From Rhexocercosporidium sp. MPI-PUGE-AT-0058 (Eukaryota; Ascomycota; Leotiomycetes; Helotiales), in NCBI GenBank assembly GCA_020746875.1, contig JAGTJL010000001.1, forward strand, positions 3,348,001 to 3,412,000: DNA of 64,000 nucleotides. The letters run 5' to 3'. The notes beneath the pieces are model-generated. The model saw only the letters and a list, made by a program, of their open reading frames with translations, did not search any database and was not told the origin of the DNA. The position numbers and the translations under genes are program-made. Positions 57,033 through 64,000 of this stretch are shown here, piece by piece (the first letter of the stretch is position 1; every line of letters starts with the position of its first letter).

Positions 57033-59457
57033 TTTTTAAATAATATTTTAAATTGTTTATATTTTGACGGTATATTAATCGTTACAGGGCTCGTTATCTT
57101 ATCCTCCGGCTCTTTTTTAGAAATTGCGCTTAATTTTCTTAAGCTTTTTATTATTTTCTTATTTTAGAAATAGCTTTTATAATTACTGAATTCTAGCTTT
57201 TACGTTTTTCAGTCGATTTTCAGATTATAGAATTATATTTATAATAGTTTTAAGATAATATTATATCTTTTAATTTAAATTATATTAAATTAAATGTATT
57301 TAAAATATTTATTAATTCTTATATATAATAGCTTTATTTATATATTAATTAAGCCGTTCGCGGCGAGCTTTTTATCGGCGAGCATTAGTTAATACCTGTC
57401 TTTCTTGACTTTAATAAGTAAGAGATATTAAATCGTAATAATAAGAAATATAAAGTTCTTTTATACTCCAGAATCTATTATAACTCGTAGCTTTACTCTT
57501 TTAATATTAACGTCAAAGGTTAAGTAATTACCTTCCTTTATAATTACGAGTATACGCAGGTTTATTCCTTCGACGTAAACCTTTTTAATTAATATGTTTT
57601 CTTATTGTCGATTTTTTAAATTCTTATATAAAATACGGTATAATTAATATATACTTAAGGGTATAAAAGGTTTAAAAGGTCTTTTATAATATATTTTAAG
57701 TTATCTTAAGAGTTAATTTATATTTAGTTTTGTAGTATTTTTATAATAATCTTTTATACGTTTCTTACGTTTATTTGCGTTGCTATTTGCCGAAATAATA
57801 TATTATCGACTGGAATTAGTTAGACGTACGTTTAAAAAACGTTATTCTCGACGTTCGCTGTCTTTTAGGCGATGCGTAAGTTGCTTTAGAAGATTACCTC
57901 GTACTCTTCGCTTTATTGCGGCCTTCCGCGTGGGACGACTTCTGGTTCGATATAAGTAACTCTTATATTAACGTTTATTTAATGCCTCGTATTAAGAGCT
58001 TCTCGCGTAGGATATTCTTCCCGCTACGTGACTCGCTAGACCTCGCGTTCTTAAGGTCCGGAGAGTGCTAGTCTTAATAATATAATATTGCCTTAATATT
58101 AGGAGTCTTCGCTTCTCTCGATATTAATCATGTCCTCTGGGCTTTATGCCCTGCGTATAGTTTCGAGTACTCGTCGCTAAACGTATTATTTATTATATTA
58201 AGTCTAGTCGCTGGACTTAAGTCTTATTATATATTAATAAATATAATTATCGTCTGTTTCGCTTTATTTATTATTTCTTTTACCGCTATTACCTTTAATT
58301 TAACTGTCGATATAATTAACGTTGAGCTCGTTTATTATTATATAACGGTAAGTAACGCTGATCTGGACTTCTTTTAACGGGAGCGGAAGAGGTATACCGG
58401 TAATATTATAAGCCTTTCGTCTTATAAAGTTAAATTATTTCTTCCCGCTGCTTTTTTTATAATATAAGCTTATTATATGCCTTAGAAGGCTATATTTATA
58501 ATATAGCTTTTTTTTGCGTCGTTCGTTTATGACTTCTTTTAATAGCCCTCCTTATCGTGCTTTGCTTTTCCTTTTCTTATAAGTAGCGTTATATTTTATA
58601 AGATTTAATTATTAATTATCCTTAAGGTTGTCTTGTCGTCGACGTCCCTTGTTTTATCGGTGGCCAGGCTGCCTTTAGCCCCCTCTTACATACGTTTATT
58701 ATTCGCGTTTAAACTCGTATAAGCGGTTGTCGATTTGGACGGTTTATTTAATAAAGGTGAGAATATTTCTTACTTAAGGGTCGATCTTAATGAGTTCTAG
58801 TCGGATGTAATCCTTAAGCCCTCGTCGATAATAGTTAATAAGTAATTAGGAGTTTTAGTCAGTTTTATTAATATACTTCTGGAATTCTATAGCGTAAGTT
58901 ATTATATTATTAACTTACTTTAAGTTATATAAGTAAGTTTTTGCCGTTTTAATTTCATTAATATTACCGAATATTTGCCGAATTTCTTTTTTAAATCCTC
59001 TTCAAGTCTTAAATATAATTTACGTAATAAGTATAGCTTTATAAATATTTTTGTTCTCGAAGTAGTCCTTAAAGAACGGCTCGATCTATTATATGGCTTC
59101 GCTTTTAAGGTAAGATATCGTTTAGAGAGCGTAGCTCTTGTTAATAAGGAATTTGTCGTTATTAAAATATTAATAAAGTTTTACTTAAAAGATGAAAGTC
59201 TTTAAGTTCTTTTAGTTTCTTTAAAAGGTATTAAGGAGTTTAACTTTTAAAGTTTCCTTAAATTTATACGTTTAGTAATCTTGGGCATTAGATATTTCTT
59301 TATTTTCGCTTTTCTCGCGGTCCTTTCCCTTAAAGGTAAATATAAATAATATAAGTATGTCGATAGTATTGCCTCGTGGGCTAAGTATTTAGCTTTTAGT
59401 TAAGAGAGTTAATATAATATACGTAAGTCGGTACTTCTGACGAGAAAGTGCTTAAAG
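57033..59457 (-). pseudogene. gag region of element D (5' part)
   Basis: The D sequence between its 5' LTR and the B insertion. It is heavily AT-shifted. A zinc-knuckle-like remnant (YYKYSLLRHIISLYYKK, C-x2-C-x4-H-x4-C spacing) lies near 58,445-58,505 on the minus strand. Frames elsewhere are broken by RIP stops. Confidence 0.6.
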
Positions 59458-59978
59458 TATTACGGTCCGTGTATTTACTTAGTATAAATATAATAGTTTA
59501 TATTAATCTTAATAATCGAGAAGTAAGTATATTACATACAGTGGAATAGATAATAATTAATATAATTAAGATATTATTTTTAGTTAAGCACGAAGCTCTT
59601 ATTTAATAGTAGACGTACTAATCTTATATAAAACCTTTATTTCTTTTAAATCTTTTAAATTCCTTAAGATACTAAATCTTTAAATCCTTAAATCCCTTCT
59701 GCTGTCGAGGGATTCACGGATCCAGGAATTTATTACGTGACTTATTGCTTACTGTGATCCCGATCCTTATTACGTAATATATAATCGCAGGAACCCGCGG
59801 CTATAATACTATTTCTAAGATTATATTATAAATGAAATATTTTAAGTATAAATAAGTCTTAAGATTCCGTTAGCTCCTAGGAGCCGTGCTCCCAGGAACC
59901 ACTCGGTTCCTAGGATTATAATGACTCTTAGAACATTTCCTCCTGGAACCCGGTGGTCGTCCAGGAGCGTCCGTAACA
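59458..59978 (-). repeat. 5' LTR of element D
   Basis: 521 bp. The right-hand third (about 59,690-59,978) keeps more G/C than the 3' LTR. Confidence 0.95.
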
Positions 59979-59983
59979 TTGAT

Positions 59984-60182
59984 TTTCCTTTACGCGACGT
60001 TTGACTCTTCTTTAAATCTTATATACGGTTAGGGTATCGATATAGTACTTCTTTGCTAGCTCTTTCGGCTTTTCAGCACTAGCAGTAATTATAGGGCGCT
60101 CTAAAGGTGTAGTTTCGGTGCGATCGGTCTTTAAGGGCCGGGGATATACGCTCTTGGTCTTGCGAATCTTTTTGGTAGTTAT
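59984..60182 (-). pseudogene. Mariner-like transposase, N-terminal fragment
   Basis: 66 codons plus one base, ending at the D insertion. The likely start codon now reads ATA at 60182 (ATG expected, G-to-A). The peptide is basic (TTKKIRKTKS, RRVKRRVKEN) as expected for a DNA-binding N-terminus. One in-frame TAA sits where CAA would fit. The frame continues exactly into 38132-37705. Confidence 0.75.
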
Positions 60183-60278
60183 GGCAATTTTTTATAATAC
60201 AAATTAAGTGTGTTATGATTGTTTTGGCTATCTACGTAGTTTGTTATGATGGGGGCTTAGCACGGTTGGCATAGCGAT

Positions 60279-60305
60279 TTTGGCCTCAACAAATAACCGA
60301 CTGAA
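60279..60305 (-). repeat. Right terminal inverted repeat of the mariner-like transposon
   Basis: Inverted partner of 22792-22818. TA (60306-60307) follows it. Confidence 0.85.
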
Positions 60306-60326
60306 TATAGAACGATGAGATATAAC

Positions 60327-60370
60327 GTCTGTCCCTGCGTCCCGAGACGCCTCCTGTAACGAGACGAATC
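60327..60370 (+). repeat. 44-bp repeat, right copy flanking the TE island
   Basis: Direct partner of 22514-22557 (37/44 identical), 22 bp outside the right inverted terminal repeat. Confidence 0.75.
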
Positions 60371-60958
60371 TATAGTTTTGGAATCATAATTTTTTTCTTG
60401 GCAAGTCTATAACGTTGTTATTTATATATTATATTCTTTAACTATTTGTCCCTCAAGAGACCACTTAGCAACCAAAAAAAAGTGTAATTAATTATGCTAT
60501 CGATCGTTTCACTTACGCCACTAATTGCCACTTCCGCTGTCCCCCTTGTTTAATTGCGATTATTAAAGGTTTTTCAAAATTCAGAGCACTTAAGGAAAGG
60601 TCCTATTACGTAATAATATAGCTCCAAATTTTAAAGACACTCAGAGAGGAAAATAATGGAGTCCGGGAGTTACGCTGGTGCGATGAGAGGGTTCACATGT
60701 TTCAGTGCTTAGTAATGTACATTAAAATTTACTATGCTCACGTCCGGGCTCGCTATATTTTACTTAGCCACGGTTCTCAAGCCTGGTCACGTCACCTTTT
60801 GACCTAATCCTGCTCTTCGCATCTGATTCGTGCTGGCATATCCCGTGACCCTGCCTGATCGAACTGGCTTTCGGTTTCACCGCCTTTTTGAACCGGATGG
60901 TATTCTGAATCACTTCTTTCCTCCTACCCCGCATCTCAAGCACGCCAAAACACGCGGC
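60371..60958. other. Transition from TE island to normal sequence, upstream of DUF2235 gene
   Basis: About 0.6 kb in which base composition returns to normal. It must contain the promoter of the DUF2235 gene. No motif or frame I can support. Confidence 0.4.
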
Positions 60959-61117
60959 ATGCTCAGGCATCTAATACAACACACCCTTCGACCAGGCCTC
61001 CAGCCCAGGTACACCAAGCTCCTCGACGTTCCCAGTCAACTTACCCGACAAAGATGGGGTCCAACTAAGAGCTGCAAGGCCCCGATCGTCTCAAAAACAG
61101 AGGCAGATGAGCATGGA

Positions 61118-62646
61118 ATGAAGCGCTTGTTTGTTTGCTGTGATGGCACCTGGAAGAGTGCGTCGGGCTCGATCGCGCCGCCTACCAATGTCGCAAGGTT
61201 CGCGCGCTCTGTCGATCGGCATGGTATGGAAAGCGCTCAAGCAGTTTCGCAAATAGTTTACTACGCAGGCGGGGTGGGGACTACTTCCGTCCTGCCTGTC
61301 CCAGTCGACTACTTGTACTCAGGACTAACGGGAGAAGGTTTGAAAGAATTCCCAAGGCTACCCTCAGGGAGAGGTGGTATTGCTAACGACAATGAGCAGG
61401 CCTAGAGAGGAACATCCTGGATGCTTATTGCTTCCTCTGCAATAATTTCAACTTCTGTTCCGTGAAAGATGAGATCATCCTGGTCGGATTCTCGCGAGGG
61501 GCCTTCGCAGTCCGGTGTCTCGCCTCCTTTATTACTGAAGTGGGCCTGATCAGACGCAAACACCTCTCCTTACTTCCCAACGTCTTCGAGAGTTGGTGTC
61601 GAGGAAAGGGAAAGATTGATCCCAAGTATCGAGACGCCGCGATTTCTCTCCCAGTGCGCATAAAGGTGCTGGCCGAGTGGGACACTGTCAGTGCTCTCTG
61701 GGGTCAAAGGTTCGAATTTGTCCAGGGCGAAGTGCCGAGTGCAGTGGACAATGCATTCATGGCCATCGCTCTCGATGAGCGGAGGTTGAGTTTCCAGCCG
61801 ATGCTGTGGACTAAGAGGGGGCAACCGGTCGAGCGATGGGGGAGACCTGGCGAACAAACAGTCGAGCAGTGTCTCTTCACTGGGCATCACGGGGACATTG
61901 GGGGTGGCAATGCGGATGCTGGCCTATCGACTATAGCTTTGTTGTGGATGATATCCCGGATCCAGGCGGTCAGCCATGCGGCTTCCGACAGAGGAGCACT
62001 GTTACAAGCAATCTTACCGCTTCCGTCCTCTACATTGACGGACTGGATTCTCGGGAACCGGCATTTCAGGTACGAAAACTTGTTGATGTCTAGGGGTAAG
62101 ACACCACGACTATCTACCATAAATACGCGTCTTGCCTATTAACTGTGCGCAGGCCATGTAAACCCGCCATCTTGGTGGTGGTCGCTCCAGCACTACCTCG
62201 CATTCAATTTATTCGACGGTGAGCGCCACCAATGGCTCAACGACGCTGCCCGAAAGGAACACGAGCTCAAAGACACGCTCAAAGTCCATTTCACGGTTCC
62301 GCTACTGAGGGAAGGGGCTGCGAAGAAGCGCATCGAAGTTGACTCGATGCCGAGAAAAGTCGAATTGTGGGATCGCATGGAACTTGCTTGGCAGGATCCA
62401 ACGTACGAGGAAATCAAGCTGTGGAACCACTGGAAGAATGAAGCCGAGAGGTGGAAGCCGGACCGCCAAAGCCAATACGACGATATGGAAGACTGGGGGA
62501 CTATCTTCGAGACACTCAACATGCAGGCTGTCTGGAGAGGTCGTCACGAACCGGTGGTCTTTCGCACGTTCAGCGAGATGCGGAAAAGGTCGAGGGATCT
62601 TTGCGAGCTGTTTGGCGAGCCGTTTGAAAGACCCGAAGCAGAATGA
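61118..62646 (+). CDS. DUF2235 alpha/beta-hydrolase family protein (Tle1-like catalytic domain)
   Basis: Three exons (61118-61337, 61400-62095, 62153-62646) encode 469 residues. Introns are 61338-61399 (atypical GTTTGA donor, GAGCAG acceptor) and 62096-62152 (GTAAGA donor, GCGCAG acceptor), both phase 1 and both forced by family fit. Hallmarks: KRLFVCCDGTW at the start, PTNVARFAR, QIVYYAGGVGT, LTGEGLERNILDAY, the nucleophile elbow VGFSRGAF (Ser105), HHGDIGGG with the acid residue (Asp239), and a C-terminal WWWSLQHYLAFNLFDGERHQ region. Bacterial relatives are phospholipase effectors; fungal members are widespread and mostly uncharacterised, presumed lipid or ester hydrolases. The frame is open upstream, and ATG 60959 would add 53 residues. 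Unlike the HET gene it has no disabling mutation, though the island ends only ~0.7 kb away. Confidence 0.9.
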
Positions 62647-63309
62647 AGGCCCAGTGCGAGGATATGTGAGGCTTACTCATCATGAGTACGCGGAAGGTTT
62701 GTGGTCTGAGACACTCAATTCGTAATGTCATGATTGAGAGATGAGATGAGATTTTAGATCCTCTATAGCATGATGCTATTCCAGATGAAGGTACTTGCCA
62801 CCGGGCACCGCCCCAGGCTTTCCTTTTTTACCTAGCCACACTATTTCTTAGTCTTACCGTCTTCATTTACGTGACCTCTACATTTCTACCCTCAAAAGCC
62901 TTCCTAAAATAATCCACATTCAAGTCATAGGCTCTCACCATACGCCCTCATGTCCATCTCGCTGCTGCTACTGGAACCGTCAGCGCACAACGGCTGCCAC
63001 TCTAAATACTCGCTTTGAGAATTGTGACTCGTAAGGACGCCAGTTGCCTATGTGCCGCCAGTGTTCGGCCATGGGTTAACCACCACGTCCCTAGCCAACA
63101 CTTCGAGTTCCATCCTTCAGTTAATGCGGCGTGCCCAAGATCGGCAGCCTAGCCACGGAGGCCAGACATCCTCCCGTCACGCCAGACTCTGCTTCCTTCG
63201 CGAGCCGCTCAGCTTCTCAGGCGCCCAAGTTCGTGAGTTTGTTGTGCATCGCGACTGCGATCGAGCACATGGCAACCACAGAACAGCAGGTAGGAGCCAA
63301 AACCCGAGC
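62647..63309. other. Intergenic between DUF2235 gene and right-edge frame
   Basis: 0.66 kb between convergent 3' ends; no motif or frame I can support. Confidence 0.4.
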
Positions 63310-64000
63310 TTAAGGCCATGTGTCACATCCGGCGATTGTTGCCGTGAACCGTATCGATGTCAAGCAGGCCTGGACGATTGGCGGATAGTGAGATGGCATT
63401 ATAATAGTGCCAGAACCTCCCTCCTGTGAATGATCTTGCTTCTCGCTCAGCGATCGCTCCGCGGTTGCTCCCTCAGATGGTGCAAGCGTTCCTTCTGGCA
63501 CCTCTCCTTTGGGAGCGCTTTCTCTTCTTACCTCAGCTCCATTTCGCTGCCACTTGGGCGAGGTAGTGCAGGCGTCTTTGTCACCCGCCCCCCCTTTGTG
63601 ATCTCTTCCGCACCTCGCTGCTTGATCGTCTTGGTAGCTTCTCGCTCTTCAACTGCTCCTTAGGCGAGGTAGTGCAGGCATCTTTGTCACCACGCCCCCT
63701 TTGTGATCTCTTCCGCACCCCGCTACTCGATCGCCTTGCTGGCTTCTCGCTCTTCGACTGCCCCTTGGGCGAGGTGGTGCCGGCGTCTTGGACAAAGTGC
63801 ACCTTCCGTGATTTATTCGACTCTTTGCTCTGAGATCTCGTCGGGTTCTCCTTAAAGGTGCCCTCGGGGATAAGGCTGTGGCTGGCGCTGAGATCCGATT
63901 GAGCGTTGGTCGCCCGCGAAGGAGTCGTGTTACTTGCAAGGCTCGGTAGCGACTGCGATGCTGATGCTAAAGTCCGCATAGGTAGACTTGGAAATGCCCT
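63310..64000 (-). CDS. Basic Ser/Arg/Lys-rich repeat protein, partial at right edge, with a homopolymer frameshift
   Basis: The minus-strand frame is open to the right edge and carries an ATG at 63979. It reads a low-complexity Ser/Arg/Lys-rich sequence with a 35-residue repeat (DA.TTSPK.Q.KSEK..RR, SSS.VRKRSQRG). At the seven-base C/G run 63588-63594 one extra base shifts the frame to a TGA at 63581. In the other frame the third repeat continues (DKDACTTSPKWQ) and runs to TAA at 63310 (end ...AGCDTWP). Either the gene is frameshifted, the assembly has an extra base, or the shorter product is real. No domain recognised; probably an intrinsically disordered protein. Confidence 0.4.
63577..63787 (-). 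repeat. 105-bp coding tandem repeat (two units and the start of a third)
   Basis: Units start at 63787 and 63682, exactly 105 bp apart. The third starts at 63576, 106 bp on, the extra base being in the 63588-63594 homopolymer. Confidence 0.85.

Larger units (their letters stand above)
38133..59978 (-). mobile_element. LTR retrotransposon D, second Ty3/Gypsy family, split by element B
   Basis: 521-bp LTRs (38133-38653 and 59458-59978), TSD TTGAT (38128-38132, 59979-59983). LTR termini are the inverted pair TGTTACGG/CCGTAACA, partly RIP-altered. It is minus-coded: 5' LTR on the right, gag in 59.4-57 kb with a zinc-knuckle remnant near 58.45-58.5 kb. After the B insertion come RT near 41.9-41.4 kb (PFGLTNAP and YLNDILIYFK), RNase H and integrase to about 39.5 kb, then a 3' region with an antisense frame. 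Net length without B is 6,826 bp. B interrupts D between gag/protease and RT. The family differs from A/B in LTR length and sequence. Confidence 0.93.
22792..60305 (-). mobile_element. Tc1/mariner-like DNA transposon, outermost shell of a six-element nest
   Basis: The termini are 27-bp inverted repeats (22792-22818 and 60279-60305; shared core TCAGTCGGTTATTT) flanked by TA, the target used by Tc1/mariner. Subtracting elements A, C and D with one TSD each leaves 1,898 bp, a typical size for such transposons. The transposase lies on the minus strand in three pieces and joins into one 492-codon frame when the insertions are removed. Its C-terminal part shows a DDE-family signature (LPDS.NLN..., then DWIRKQINKKERKP and HEE.AKVP with a C-terminal YINLIEKRL), which in intact relatives reads PDLNPIE..W. 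All other island elements lie inside it, so it arrived first. RIP damage in its fragments is milder than in the LTR elements. Confidence 0.9.

Noticed and set aside
58975..59205. 76-codon plus-strand frame in element D
   Set aside because: It lies antisense to D's gag region near its 5' LTR, has no counterpart in the 3' antisense slot, and shows no motif; probably chance.
23000..60000. CRISPR array or prophage
   Set aside because: The repeats are LTRs and microsatellites, coding context is fungal, and there is no regular repeat-spacer pattern.
22792..60305. Mitochondrial insertion as the reason for AT richness
   Set aside because: Retrotransposon domains, LTR/TSD structure and CpA-directed transitions explain the composition fully; no mitochondrial gene was seen.
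60764..60970. 68-codon minus-strand frame upstream of the DUF2235 gene
   Set aside because: It overlaps the probable promoter/5' region of the plus-strand gene and has no motif.

Overview
The window is nuclear DNA of a filamentous ascomycete (Pezizomycotina). Short GT-AG introns, a fungal-type reducing polyketide synthase, a HET-domain gene and a repeat block consumed by C-to-T mutation in CpA context (the signature of repeat-induced point mutation, RIP) all point there. A Leotiomycetes-like or Dothideomycetes-like genome with AT-rich isochores is a reasonable guess, but the class cannot be fixed from sequence alone.

Left arm, 1-22.5 kb, normal base composition. A C-terminal piece of a highly reducing polyketide synthase (methyltransferase, ketoreductase, ACP, no enoyl reductase seen) runs off the left edge. 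It is followed on the minus strand by an ECM4-type glutathione transferase, the ubiquitin-activating enzyme E1, and an FKBP12 prolyl isomerase with an in-frame mitochondrial-type leader. A 5.5 kb stretch follows with microsatellites and no gene I can defend. Next is a HET-domain gene broken by two in-frame TAG codons, then a small Cys-rich reading frame with a 34-copy Glu-Lys repeat beside the repeat island.

Island, 22.8-60.3 kb. The whole 37.5 kb AT-rich block resolves into one nest of six transposons, each with intact termini and target-site duplication (TSD). The outermost is a 1.9 kb Tc1/mariner-like DNA transposon (TA TSD, 27-bp inverted repeats). Inserted in it are a Ty3/Gypsy chromovirus (A), a Ty1/Copia element (C) and a second Gypsy family (D). 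D contains another copy of family A in opposite orientation (B), and B contains a second Copia element (E) that interrupts its RNase H. Removing the insertions restores one 492-codon transposase frame and element sizes of about 7.66, 6.09, 6.83, 7.66 and 7.36 kb. Almost all remaining stop codons are TAA or TAG where CAA or CAG is expected.

The most unusual observation is that Gypsy family A/B and Copia element E both carry an extra antisense reading frame between pol and the 3' LTR. The two frames look homologous across the two superfamilies: shared central motifs, a Lys/Arg-rich tail, and a similar AT-rich promoter-like element upstream. Gypsy D carries a different antisense frame, with a Cys-rich start, in the same place.

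Right arm, 60.3-64 kb, returns to normal composition. It holds a DUF2235 alpha/beta-hydrolase gene with two introns and, on the minus strand at the edge, part of a basic repeat protein frame interrupted at a seven-base homopolymer.
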